Source: Marinospirillum sp031581385 (GTDB lineage: Bacteria > Pseudomonadota > Gammaproteobacteria > Pseudomonadales > Halomonadaceae). Taken from it: a stretch of 64,000 nt of DNA. A model generated the notes under the pieces. That model ran no database searches, was not told the origin of the DNA, and worked only from the letters and a program-made list of their open reading frames with translations. This document shows positions 24,956 through 33,269 of this stretch, piece after piece. Each line of letters begins with the position of its first letter. The first letter of the stretch is position 1. The translations under genes and the position numbers were made by a program. The stretch is taken from contig NZ_CP085242.1 in NCBI RefSeq assembly GCF_044810985.1, positions 2,728,001 to 2,792,000 on the forward strand, written 5' to 3'.

Positions 24956-26479
24956 ATGTCAGGTATCAGTTTCAGTGGCCTGGGATCAGGCCTTCCCGTT
25001 GATGAGATCGTCAAGGCCAGTGTAGAAGCCAGAGCGCAACCCCTGCAGAAAATGCAGGAAGAAAGGGCCGAAGCACAGGAAAAAATCAGTGCTTATGGGC
25101 AGTTGAAAAGCAAGGTCAGTGACTTTCAGTCAGCCATGAGTGAGTTGGTTGGAGATGACAACTACAACCAGATGCGTGCTGAGTCCAGCAATGAAAGCCT
25201 GTTTTCAGCCAATGCTGACTATCTTGCCGGTGCGACCTCCGGTAACTACAACATTGAAGTGGAGTCTGAAGCGGAGGCTTCCCGCTGGGTTTCTGAAAAT
25301 GCCAGCACTGAAAAAGAAGTAACTGGGTCGATCACTATTCAGCCTGCAAACTCTGACCATGAGGATGTCACCATTACAGCTGATGCTGGTGATACCCTGG
25401 ACAACATTCGAGCAAAAATTAATGAACATGAAGACTTGCAGGGAGTTGCTTACGCTAACCTGGTGAATACTGGTGATGGAGAGGCTAGATTAACCGTCAA
25501 TGCCGAACAAACCGGTAATGAAAACAGCGTTTCGGTAGTGAGCGGCAGTGTTGATGGAAATGGAGATGTAACTGATAAGCTAAAGGTGGTGGATGGCGAC
25601 CAGATAGGCGAAAATACATCAAGTTTATCTACAAGTGGAGACTTGGATGCCAAAATCACTATTGATGGCATTGAAGCCACCAGCTCGACCAATACTTTTG
25701 ACAATGTGATCTCTGGCGTCACCCTGGATATCACTCCAGGTGCGTTGAATGATTCAGAAGTGGGAACGACGGGTACGCTTGAAGTGGATCAAGACAAGCA
25801 GGCTGTAAAGGACAAGATCAATGACTTTATGGGTTCCTACAATGAGCTGATGACCTTTCTCAATGAAGCTAAGTACTCCAGCGTCAATGAGGATGGTGAA
25901 GTGGAGGGAGGCGTCCTCTCCGATGAAAGTGCCATTAACTCCTTGCAGAGCCAACTGCGCAGTATTATTGATTCTCCTGTTAGCGGAGGTTCTGATGAAG
26001 AGACCAATCAAAACCATCTCAGTTTTATGGGGATCGTAACCAATGTTGAAGGTGGTGCTGATGGCCCTGGACCCACCAATGGTCATTTAAAAGAAGGGAT
26101 TGGTGACGAAGCCCCTACAGTAGATCCTAATTATGCTGGCACTCGGCTGGATGAAGTGCTGGATAAAAACTTTGATGATGTGGCCCGTATTCTGGGTGAT
26201 GAAGACAATGGTTATGCAGCCAGACTTTCTGAAACTGCTAACCTGATGACTGATGCTACGCGTGATGGCTTGATCCCTACACGCACGGAAGGCCTTTCTA
26301 CCAAGGTAAACAACCTTGAAGATGGTATGCAGGATACGATGGATCGCCTGGATTCCTACGAACAAAGGCTTTATGACCAGTTTAATGCTGTAGAAAGCAC
26401 CACTGCCAGTCTGCAGGCTCAGGGTCAGCAGATTCAGGCGCAGCTGGGTGGAGGAGGTGGTTTAGCTTCCCTCCTTTAA
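24956..26479 (+). CDS. fliD: flagellar filament cap protein FliD (HAP2), isolated from the flagellar cluster
   Basis: A 507-residue secreted protein that caps the filament and folds incoming flagellin. The ATG at 24956 gives the expected start MSGISFSGLGSGLPVDEIVKA, the FliD N-terminal motif, followed by coiled-coil helices. The central part (about 80-260) is acidic and rich in D/E/S/T, as in marine FliD. The C-terminal coiled coil (LSTKVNNLEDGMQDTMDRLDSYEQRLYDQF) matches the family. It stands 13 kb from the flagellar cluster with no flagellin or fliS beside it. The sigma-28-like promoter upstream supports late flagellar expression. Confidence 0.92.
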   Translation: MSGISFSGLGSGLPVDEIVKASVEARAQPLQKMQEERAEAQEKISAYGQLKSKVSDFQSAMSELVGDDNYNQMRAESSNESLFSANADYLAGATSGNYNIEVESEAEASRWVSENASTEKEVTGSITIQPANSDHEDVTITADAGDTLDNIRAKINEHEDLQGVAYANLVNTGDGEARLTVNAEQTGNENSVSVVSGSVDGNGDVTDKLKVVDGDQIGENTSSLSTSGDLDAKITIDGIEATSSTNTFDNVISGVTLDITPGALNDSEVGTTGTLEVDQDKQAVKDKINDFMGSYNELMTFLNEAKYSSVNEDGEVEGGVLSDESAINSLQSQLRSIIDSPVSGGSDEETNQNHLSFMGIVTNVEGGADGPGPTNGHLKEGIGDEAPTVDPNYAGTRLDEVLDKNFDDVARILGDEDNGYAARLSETANLMTDATRDGLIPTRTEGLSTKVNNLEDGMQDTMDRLDSYEQRLYDQFNAVESTTASLQAQGQQIQAQLGGGGGLASLL

Positions 26480-26503
26480 AAGCCACCGTTTTCTCGGTCG
26501 CAG

Positions 26504-26558
26504 GCCCCTGCTCGGTTATACTGTTTTTTTGAATTCAGTTGACCGACAGGGGCTTTTT
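26504..26558 (+). promoter_or_regulatory. inverted repeat spanning the mutM leader
   Basis: GCCCCTG (26504-26510) pairs with CAGGGGC (26547-26553), followed by TTTTT and then the mutM ATG at 26560. It could end fliD transcription. Because its right arm is the purine-rich stretch before mutM, it could also hide the ribosome site. The 36-nt loop makes either role uncertain. Confidence 0.4.
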
Positions 26559-26559
26559 C

Positions 26560-27417
26560 ATGCCTGAATTACCTGAAGTTGAAACCACACGCAGGGGAGT
26601 GGCCCCCTGGCTGGAAGGTCGATCCATTGAGCGCCTGGAAGTCAGGGAGCCTCGTTTGCGCTGGCCGATTCCTGAAGATTTGCCTGAACGGATTCAGGGC
26701 CTGCAAATCAGATCCCTGCAAAGGTGCGCCAAGTATCTCTTGATGCCTTTGGTGGACTCGCAGCAGCCTGAAAGCAGCCAGGGTCTGATCTGGCATCTGG
26801 GGATGTCGGGCAGTCTGCGCCTGGTTCCAGCATCGGAACCCTGGAAAAAACATGATCACCTGCAGTTGACTCCCGCACCTCTGCCTTCCGAAACTCAGGC
26901 TCCCTTGTGCCTTCGCTATCACGATCCCCGTCGTTTTGGCTTTCTTCTTCATTACACAGGCGACCCCCTGTTGCACCCTCGACTGGAAAAGCTGGGCCCT
27001 GAACCCCTGAGTGATGCCTTCACGCCTGAGCTGCTTTACCAGCGTTCACGTCAGCGCAAAATTCCGGTTAAGGCTTTTATTATGGATTCTGCTCAGGTGG
27101 TGGGTGTGGGTAATATCTATGCCACCGAAGCCCTGTTTCGGGCCGGGATCGATCCACGGCGTGCAGCCGGAAGAATTTCTCTGGCTCGCTATGCTGAGTT
27201 GGTGAGATTGATCAAGATTATTCTGGCGGCAGCCATTGAACAGGGTGGCACCACGCTCAGGGATTTTGTGGGCGGCGATGGCAAGCCAGGCTATTTTGCC
27301 CAGCAACTGGATGCTTATGGTCGTGCCGGACAGCCTTGTCACAAGTGTTCAGCCGCTTTGCAGGAAACCAGAATAGGTCAACGCTCCAGTGTTTTTTGTC
27401 CACAGTGCCAACGCTGA
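26560..27417 (+). CDS. mutM: formamidopyrimidine-DNA glycosylase
   Basis: A 285-residue base-excision repair enzyme that removes 8-oxoguanine and ring-opened purines and nicks the abasic site. The start at 26560 yields MPELPEVETTRRG, placing the catalytic Pro2 and Glu3 at the N-terminus. The DNA-binding helix-two-turn-helix lies around VVGVGNIYATEALFRAGI. The C-terminal zinc finger C-x2-C-x16-C-x2-C is complete. It is slightly longer than the usual ~270 residues because of an insert before GDPLLHPRLEKLG. Confidence 0.97.
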   Translation: MPELPEVETTRRGVAPWLEGRSIERLEVREPRLRWPIPEDLPERIQGLQIRSLQRCAKYLLMPLVDSQQPESSQGLIWHLGMSGSLRLVPASEPWKKHDHLQLTPAPLPSETQAPLCLRYHDPRRFGFLLHYTGDPLLHPRLEKLGPEPLSDAFTPELLYQRSRQRKIPVKAFIMDSAQVVGVGNIYATEALFRAGIDPRRAAGRISLARYAELVRLIKIILAAAIEQGGTTLRDFVGGDGKPGYFAQQLDAYGRAGQPCHKCSAALQETRIGQRSSVFCPQCQR

Positions 27418-27480
27418 TGCCGAAAGCAGCGGTTTTCTGGTAAGCTTTATCTCTGTTTTTATAAACGAAAGGTTCAAATC

Positions 27481-27849
27481 ATGAGCTATATGGCATTCAA
27501 ACACCTGCACCTGCTGGCTGTCGTATTAACGGTGGTCTTTTTTGTGGTTCGCAGCGGCGGCGTTTTGGCTGGCTTGCAGTGGGTCAATAAGACCTGGATG
27601 AGGATCAGTCACCACGTCATTGATCTGGTGGTGCTCATCTCGGCTCTGGGGCTATGCTACTTTACAACCCAATGGCCTTTTTATAACAGTGAATGGGTGA
27701 CAGCCAAGCTGGTGGGTCTGGTGGGTTATATGGGGTTTGCAGCCTTTGCGTTGCGTCGTCAGAAAATCATCGGCCTGGTGATCGCAGCCGTTTTCCTGAT
27801 TTACACGGCCTGGGTTGCTGTTAACAAAGTTCCTTTTCCCGGCTTGTAA
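27481..27849 (+). CDS. SirB2-family integral membrane protein
   Basis: A 122-residue protein with four predicted TM helices (about 9-28, 40-62, 72-90, 95-115). It matches the SirB2 family by the KHLHLLAV opening and the GLCYFTTQWPF region. SirB2 was named as an invasion-gene regulator in Salmonella, but a molecular role is not established and it is common in free-living bacteria. It is followed 20 nt later by another small membrane protein. Confidence 0.82.
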   Translation: MSYMAFKHLHLLAVVLTVVFFVVRSGGVLAGLQWVNKTWMRISHHVIDLVVLISALGLCYFTTQWPFYNSEWVTAKLVGLVGYMGFAAFALRRQKIIGLVIAAVFLIYTAWVAVNKVPFPGL

Positions 27850-27869
27850 GCCGCGGCAGGGTGAAATAA

Positions 27870-28397
27870 ATGAAGTTTGTTTACCGCTGGAATGAAACCC
27901 AGTTTTTGTACTCGGCACTTTATGATTATCAATTGGGTTCACAAAAAGACCGGCGACACCTTTTCTTTGGCTTGGTGCTGTTTGCCGTAACAGGTATTCT
28001 GGTTATCAAATGGCTGGATCAGGGCTTTCAGGTCATTGATCTGGTGTTTGTTTTACTGGGTGCCTTGTGGTTTGGCATGCGCCGACGCTTGCTGGTCTGG
28101 ATGTTCAAACGCGCCTTTAAGCGCTCCGGTCAGGAAGGTCTGGATTTAACCTTTGAAGTGAATGAAGACGGTGTCAATGCCCAGGTCGATTCCAGGCCGC
28201 CCCAGCATTATGACTGGACGGATATCCGGCGGGTTTTGCGCACAGAGAAGGGTTTTCTGCTTTATCCGGGACTCTTGTGGCTGCCAGCCTCAGGTCTGCA
28301 GGAGGATGCCAATCTTGAAGAGGTTGCTGCTTTATTTCAGCGCAAGGTTACAAACTATAAAGACAAAAGCCGCTATCGACTCAAAACGGCTTTTTAG
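27870..28397 (+). CDS. YcxB-like membrane protein of unknown function
   Basis: A 175-residue protein with two N-terminal TM helices (about 30-48 and 53-70), then a basic loop and a C-terminal soluble domain. The VNEDGVNAQVDSRPPQHYDWTDIRRV stretch resembles the YcxB-like C-terminal domain, which is PH-like. No function is known. It sits between sirB2-like and gcvH genes and may be co-transcribed with both. Confidence 0.6.
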   Translation: MKFVYRWNETQFLYSALYDYQLGSQKDRRHLFFGLVLFAVTGILVIKWLDQGFQVIDLVFVLLGALWFGMRRRLLVWMFKRAFKRSGQEGLDLTFEVNEDGVNAQVDSRPPQHYDWTDIRRVLRTEKGFLLYPGLLWLPASGLQEDANLEEVAALFQRKVTNYKDKSRYRLKTAF

Positions 28398-28412
28398 ATA
28401 CTGGATGCAGTT

Positions 28413-28799
28413 ATGACAGACGAACAGCGTTTTTGCACTACCCACCAATGGGTTCAACAACTGGACGAGCAACAGGTTTTGGTAGGTATCAGTCAACATG
28501 CCCAGGAGGCACTGGGTGATATCGTTTTTGTGGAGTTGCCGGAAACCGGTCAGGTGATCAAGGCGGGTGAAGTGATCAGCAGCATTGAATCGGTTAAAAC
28601 GGCTTCTGAGATTCAGGCTCCTGTCAGTGGCACCCTTCTGGCCTGCAACGAGCAGTTGGAAGATGATCCTGAGTTGTTGAATGAGGCTCCTCTGGATACC
28701 TGGGTTTTTCGTTTGCAGGTCGAACCTGACGTCTTTGCAAAAGAATGGCAGGAACTGATGACTGTCCAGGCTTATACCGATTTCCTGGCCCAACAGTAA
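28413..28799 (+). CDS. gcvH: glycine cleavage system H protein, standing alone
   Basis: A 128-residue lipoyl-carrier protein that shuttles the aminomethyl group between the P, T and L proteins. The lipoylation lysine is K62 in SIESVKTASEI, and HQWV at 11-14 is the family start motif. gcvT and gcvP are not in the window, so it is either a second copy or the glycine cleavage genes are scattered. It may also act as a lipoyl relay for lipoate transfer. Confidence 0.93.
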   Translation: MTDEQRFCTTHQWVQQLDEQQVLVGISQHAQEALGDIVFVELPETGQVIKAGEVISSIESVKTASEIQAPVSGTLLACNEQLEDDPELLNEAPLDTWVFRLQVEPDVFAKEWQELMTVQAYTDFLAQQ

Positions 28800-28803
28800 G
28801 TCT

Positions 28804-29253
28804 ATGAACTGGGATTTACCCAACCCCTACATTCTTCCACTCAGCATTGGTGCCGATGCCATCGATCATTATGGTCATGTCAATAATGCCGAGTACCTGC
28901 GCTTTATCGAGCAGGTGAGCTGGCAGCATTCACAATCCCTGGGTTTGACTCTGGATGATTACCGGAGGCTGGATCGTGCCATGGTGGTGGTGCGCCATGA
29001 ACTGGACTATCTGGCCCCGGCCTATGAAGGCGACCAACTGGAAATGGCAACCTGGATTGTGGACAGTGATCAACGTCTGACCCTGACCCGGCGCTTCCAG
29101 TTGTTGCGACTCAGCGATGACAAAACCTTGCTGAAGGGCCGAACCCGTTTTGCCTGTGTGTCCCTGCAAAGCCATCGTCCCCGAAGGCTGCCGCAAGAAT
29201 TCCTGAATGTTTATTTGCCCGCTCTGGTTGCAGAGTCCGAAGCCAAGCCATGA
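28804..29253 (+). CDS. acyl-CoA thioesterase (hot-dog fold, 4HBT/FadM-like)
   Basis: A 149-residue hot-dog thioesterase. The active-site region is IDHYGHVNNAEYLRFIEQ, in which the aspartate and the H-x-N-N-x-x-Y pattern match YbgC/FadM enzymes. It would hydrolyse a medium- or long-chain acyl-CoA; the substrate is not readable from sequence. It lies 4 nt after gcvH and overlaps the next gene by 4 nt. Confidence 0.87.
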   Translation: MNWDLPNPYILPLSIGADAIDHYGHVNNAEYLRFIEQVSWQHSQSLGLTLDDYRRLDRAMVVVRHELDYLAPAYEGDQLEMATWIVDSDQRLTLTRRFQLLRLSDDKTLLKGRTRFACVSLQSHRPRRLPQEFLNVYLPALVAESEAKP

Positions 29254-30062
29254 AACTGTATCTTTATCTTGCCCCTCGCCAACTGGATGTTCTGAGACAT
29301 GCGCGCCTGCATTTTCTGGCCGTGAAGGAGCAGCTTGACCCCTGGCAACTGAATGCAAAAATGATTTCACGCCAGAGCGTGCGTATTTCCGAGGGTGAGT
29401 TTCAAAAAGAGCTGGAAAGGCAGTTCAAGGCTCTGCCCGAGCAATTGAAAGGTTTGATGACCTGGGAGGCCTTTCAGAATGAAGCGGCCAAAAAACGCCC
29501 GAAAATAGAAGCCCAGATGAAAAAGCGCAAGCAGGGAAAACCGCCGGTTTTGCCTAATCCTCAGGCTTATGAAGAGCTGGGGATGTGCCGTTTTTTCGCA
29601 CGGGCAGATAATCCGCTACTCTGGGAGCGTTATGCGGATCAGCACCGAGGTGTTGTGCTGGAGTTCAATAGCGATTACCCAAAATTCAACACTCAAAAGC
29701 AGGTTTTGCGTTCTGTTGTTTATGGCCAGCAACGGCCCACAGCCGATCACCCCATGAAGCCTTTTCCAGCTCTTTTCCATCGCGCTGCTGAATATGCCAC
29801 TGAAGAAGAGATCCGCCTGATTCGCCCCTTAAACGAGGCAAAAGACAGCAAACCCTTAAGCAATGGCCAGCCGGTGTATTTCTACCCCTTCCCCCCGCGC
29901 TCAATTGTTTCCGTGACCCTGGGTGTGAATATCTCAGCGGAAACACGGGAACAGGTCGAACGCATCCTCAGCTATGATCTCAAGTACAAACCAGGCCGTA
30001 CCCTGCGCGAAGTGCTGCTCGATCCGGATCAGTTTAAATTGCACTTGCGTGGGACTCTTTAG
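29250..30062 (+). CDS. DUF2971-family protein
   Basis: A 270-residue soluble protein of unknown biochemical function. The family core is visible as MCRFFARADNPLLWERYADQHRGVVLEF followed by a beta-rich C-terminal half with VSVTLGVNISAE. Residues ~60-110 are a basic helical insert. It overlaps the thioesterase by 4 nt (ATGA), and its end faces the MFS gene with a 26-nt gap. DUF2971 proteins often occur in accessory or defence neighbourhoods, but nothing here points to a specific role. Confidence 0.75.
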   Translation: MKLYLYLAPRQLDVLRHARLHFLAVKEQLDPWQLNAKMISRQSVRISEGEFQKELERQFKALPEQLKGLMTWEAFQNEAAKKRPKIEAQMKKRKQGKPPVLPNPQAYEELGMCRFFARADNPLLWERYADQHRGVVLEFNSDYPKFNTQKQVLRSVVYGQQRPTADHPMKPFPALFHRAAEYATEEEIRLIRPLNEAKDSKPLSNGQPVYFYPFPPRSIVSVTLGVNISAETREQVERILSYDLKYKPGRTLREVLLDPDQFKLHLRGTL

Positions 30063-30088
30063 ATAGTCGCCGAAAGCGAAGATTTTGC

Positions 30089-31264
30089 CTAATGCTTTAA
30101 GGGAAATCGCCAGGCCAACCAGAGTGCCGGGCAGGAAACAGCAAATAGTAGCCAGAGGGCGTGGCTGGGTTGACCGGTCCAGTCCGCCAGGCTGCCGCCC
30201 AGCAGAGGAACGAAGAAAGACAGGCTGTAAGCCAGGGTGAAGGCACCTGCAGCCAAGCGACCGGCCTGTTTGCCAGACAGAAGTTGCGGTGGTAAAGCAA
30301 CCAGGAGTATCAGCAACACACCTGCCCAGAAGCTCAAGAAAAAGGCAAAGGCAATACTCAGCCAGCCACTGGTCAGGAGCAGCCCCAGCATACCGACCAG
30401 ACTCAACCCAGTGGAAACAACCAGCGGCCCACGCCGGGCAACCCAGTGGTTGATCATGACCAACATGAGCAGAGAGGCCGCCACCTGGGCGACATTGAAC
30501 CAGAAAAAAGCAGCTTCCAGTTTGTTGAGTTCAGCGCGTTCCTCCAGCAGGCTGCCCAGATAAGCATTGGTGCCAAAAAACAGAGAAGCACTGGAAGCCA
30601 GCAGAAGCCCGATGCGCCAGAGAAAAGGGTCTTTCCAGTCCGGTATCCAGCCGGTTTCTTCCAGGGTGTCATGGCTGGAAGTGTCTTCTCTTTGCCTGGG
30701 CAGAAAAGTGGCCAGTACGATTAAAAGAGCGGGCAGTGACCAGGCCATCAGGGTGGCCCGCCAGGAACCCTCCATCAGTGGCATCAGGAGGGGCAGGGTG
30801 ACACCTGCACCCAGAAACTCGCCCATTAGCATGCCATTCATGTAAACCGCCGTACCCAAAGCCAGCTTTCTGTCGTCCAACCAGCGGGGCAACAAGGCAG
30901 GCAGAGAAGGCTGCATGATGGCAATGCTTAAGCCCATCAAGCTGGTAAGAATCAGCAGTAACGCCAGACTGTCCGTTAAGCCTCGAATGGCGGAAGTCAA
31001 CGCAACCAGGGTCAGTGCCAGGGCGAGACTATTTCTGGCACCCAGTCGCAGGATGGCCAGCGAACCCAGAAGTGCACCCAGTGACAACATGAGGACCGGG
31101 AGGGTGGTCAGGCTGCCCAGAAGAGTTTGCGACAACCCCAGGTCGGCATTGATGAAAGGGGCGAGAGGCGGGATGACCAGAATGGGCAGACGCAGATACA
31201 GACCCAGAAGCCAGAGCAACGCCAGGGCCAGGAAAACCCTGGCCTTGTCCGCATTGCAGGGCAT
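30089..31264 (-). CDS. MFS transporter, CynX/NimT-like
   Basis: A 391-residue major facilitator with about twelve hydrophobic segments. The opening (LLWLLGLYLRLPILVIPPLAPFINADLGLSQTLLGSL) matches the cyanate/nitroimidazole transporter group. The substrate is unknown. Its ATG overlaps the hisF stop (TGATG), so it is translated from the end of the histidine operon, though a role in histidine synthesis is not expected. It ends 26 nt from the convergent DUF2971 gene. Confidence 0.85.
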   Translation of the reverse strand: MPCNADKARVFLALALLWLLGLYLRLPILVIPPLAPFINADLGLSQTLLGSLTTLPVLMLSLGALLGSLAILRLGARNSLALALTLVALTSAIRGLTDSLALLLILTSLMGLSIAIMQPSLPALLPRWLDDRKLALGTAVYMNGMLMGEFLGAGVTLPLLMPLMEGSWRATLMAWSLPALLIVLATFLPRQREDTSSHDTLEETGWIPDWKDPFLWRIGLLLASSASLFFGTNAYLGSLLEERAELNKLEAAFFWFNVAQVAASLLMLVMINHWVARRGPLVVSTGLSLVGMLGLLLTSGWLSIAFAFFLSFWAGVLLILLVALPPQLLSGKQAGRLAAGAFTLAYSLSFFVPLLGGSLADWTGQPSHALWLLFAVSCPALWLAWRFPLKH

Positions 31265-32037
31265 CAGAGCCGCATTTCAATACCCTGGTCGGCCATGAAT
31301 TGCTTGGCTTCAGGGATTGAGTGGGTTCCAAAATGAAAGATGCTGGCAGCCAGAACTGCATCGGCCTGACCTTGTTGGACGCCATCAGCCAGGTGTTGAA
31401 GATTGCCGACACCTCCTGAAGCAATCACGGGAACGGCTACAGCATCGGAAATGGCTCGGGTTACTCCCAGATCAAAACCATTTTTGGTGCCATCCCGATC
31501 CATACTGGTCAGCAGTAACTCACCGGCTCCCAAATCCACCATCTTTTTAGCCCATTCCACGGCATCCAGACCGGTGGCTTTGCGCCCGCCATGAGTGAAA
31601 ATCTCCCAGCGGTCAGGCTCACCTTCGGCAGAAACCTTTTTGGCATCAATGGCAACAACAATACACTGGCTGCCAAAACGCTCAGCGGCTTCGCGAACAA
31701 ATTCGGGGTTGGTGACAGCTGCAGTATTGATCGAGACCTTGTCAGCACCGGCATTCAACATGGTACGGATATTCTCACAGTTGCGAATCCCGCCACCGAC
31801 GGTCAAGGGAATAAAGACCTGACCGGCAATTTCTTCGACCATCTCAACGGTGGTGCCGCGATCCTCGTGACTGGCGGTGATATCCAGAAAAGTGATCTCG
31901 TCTGCGCCCTGGTCGTTGTAGCGTTTTGCCACTTCCACCGGATTACCGGCATCACGAATGCCGACAAAATTCACACCCTTCACCACTCGACCCTTATCGA
32001 CATCGAGGCAGGGGATAATACGTTTGGCCAGTCCCAT
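31264..32037 (-). CDS. hisF: imidazole glycerol phosphate synthase, cyclase subunit
   Basis: A 257-residue TIM barrel that uses ammonia from HisH to make imidazole-glycerol-phosphate and AICAR. The catalytic aspartates are visible in PCLDVDKGRVVKG (D11) and in the VVAIDAKK region (about D130). The phosphate-binding loops (TVGGGI, ASGGVG) are complete. It follows hisA after a 175-nt gap containing an interspersed palindromic element, and overlaps the MFS gene. Confidence 0.97.
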   Translation of the reverse strand: MGLAKRIIPCLDVDKGRVVKGVNFVGIRDAGNPVEVAKRYNDQGADEITFLDITASHEDRGTTVEMVEEIAGQVFIPLTVGGGIRNCENIRTMLNAGADKVSINTAAVTNPEFVREAAERFGSQCIVVAIDAKKVSAEGEPDRWEIFTHGGRKATGLDAVEWAKKMVDLGAGELLLTSMDRDGTKNGFDLGVTRAISDAVAVPVIASGGVGNLQHLADGVQQGQADAVLAASIFHFGTHSIPEAKQFMADQGIEMRL

Positions 32038-32091
32038 AGTGTCTCCTGAAAGATTAAATTGTATGGCAGCCTAATGCGGACAAAAGGGGCA

Positions 32092-32180
32092 CAGGGTAGG
32101 CTTGTCAGGACGCGTGAATACATCCCTGTAAGCTCTGGCTGCAACTTCCTGTTGCAGACAGCCTGACAAGCTCTACCCTG
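32092..32180. repeat. interspersed palindromic element between hisA and hisF
   Basis: CAGGGTAGGCTTGTCAGG (32092-32109) is the complement of 32162-32180 apart from one extra base. An inner CTGCAAC/GTTGCAG hairpin lies at about 32139-32156, and the string GTGAATACATCCCTGTA lies between. The pattern resembles short dispersed repeats seen between genes in gammaproteobacteria. In the transcript it would form a long stem that could affect hisF expression or mRNA stability. Confidence 0.75.
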
Positions 32181-32212
32181 CACCCCAGAGTATTCAGTTT
32201 CAGCAGGGCAAA

Positions 32213-32941
32213 TTACTGGTCTGCCAGTTTCTGTGCTTCGGCCAGGTTCAGGCTGCCTTCATAGATGGCGCGACCGGTAATGGCTCCCAGAATGCCCTGG
32301 TCAGCCACCTTCATCAGGCGCTCGACATCACCCAGGTCGGTGACTCCGCCCGAGGCAATCACCGGCAGGCCACCTTGCTGGGCCAGATCCACGGTGGCTT
32401 CCAGGTTCACGCCCTGCATCATGCCATCGCGGCTGATATCCGTGTAGACGATGCTGGAAACGCCATCGTCGGCAAAACGTTTGGCCAGGTCAGTGGCCTT
32501 GATGTTGGAAACTTCAGCCCAGCCATCGGTAGCGACCAGGCCGTTTTTGGCATCCAGGCCAACAATAATGTGACCGGGGAAGAGCCTGCACATTTCCGTA
32601 ACGAATTCGGGTTCCTTAACCGCCTTGGTGCCGATGATTACCCACTGCACACCGGCTTCCAGGTAATGTTCGATGGTTTGTGGGGTGCGAATGCCACCGC
32701 CAATCTGGATGGGCAGGCCGGGGTTGGCGCGGGCGATGGCCGTCACGGCCTCGCCATTGACCGGCTGGCCGTCAAAGGCACCATTCAAATCAACCAGATG
32801 CAGGCGGCGACAACCTTCCCCCACCCAGCGGGCAGCCATTTCCACGGGATCATCGCCGTAGCTGGTGGAGTCTTCCATACGGCCTTGCTTCAGGCGCACA
32901 CACTGGCCGTCTTTCAAATCAATTGCGGGAATTATCAGCAT
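32213..32941 (-). CDS. hisA: ProFAR isomerase (1-(5-phosphoribosyl)-5-[(5-phosphoribosylamino)methylideneamino]imidazole-4-carboxamide isomerase)
   Basis: A 242-residue TIM barrel for the fourth step of histidine synthesis. The start at 32941 gives MLIIPAIDLKDGQCVRL with catalytic Asp8; further upstream codons would add a non-conserved tail. The second catalytic Asp lies in the IVGLDAKNG segment. GGGIRT and ASGGV phosphate loops are present. It starts 7 nt after the end of a small membrane ORF. Confidence 0.96.
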   Translation of the reverse strand: MLIIPAIDLKDGQCVRLKQGRMEDSTSYGDDPVEMAARWVGEGCRRLHLVDLNGAFDGQPVNGEAVTAIARANPGLPIQIGGGIRTPQTIEHYLEAGVQWVIIGTKAVKEPEFVTEMCRLFPGHIIVGLDAKNGLVATDGWAEVSNIKATDLAKRFADDGVSSIVYTDISRDGMMQGVNLEATVDLAQQGGLPVIASGGVTDLGDVERLMKVADQGILGAITGRAIYEGSLNLAEAQKLADQ

Positions 32942-32948
32942 TTGTAAC

Positions 32949-33266
32949 CTATCTATTTGAGTTTTTGTACCAGATCTTTGCAGCAACGCATAGACTGTGG
33001 AAAATAAGTTGAAGTGTTGGTAATGCTTTCAAATATGCTGCAATACCCCATATAACAATTGAACCAGCGATGAGGTAAAGGTATTTGACATAAATTCTGA
33101 TGCATGGCGTTTGGTGACCACAATCACCAACCCTAAAGTGGCTATGGTGAAATGTCCCCCAAATGCTTGGAAGAACGTAAGGTAAGAAAACGGTTATTGC
33201 GATAACCGCGATCAAACCTAGAGCAACCATTTGTATTGCTTCTTTTTGTCGCTGGTCTCGACTCAT
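32949..33266 (-). CDS. small membrane protein of unknown function inside the his operon
   Basis: A 105-residue predicted protein wedged between hisH (3 nt away) and hisA (7 nt away). Two TM helices are likely (about 13-34 and 62-82), with a Cys/His-containing loop between (FHHSHFRVGDCGHQTPC). The DNA is clearly more AT-rich than the his genes around it. I do not recognise the family. Tight packing in an operon argues for a real gene, but it could be a relic kept in frame by chance. Confidence 0.55.
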   Translation of the reverse strand: MSRDQRQKEAIQMVALGLIAVIAITVFLPYVLPSIWGTFHHSHFRVGDCGHQTPCIRIYVKYLYLIAGSIVIWGIAAYLKALPTLQLIFHSLCVAAKIWYKNSNR

Positions 33267-33269
33267 TGT

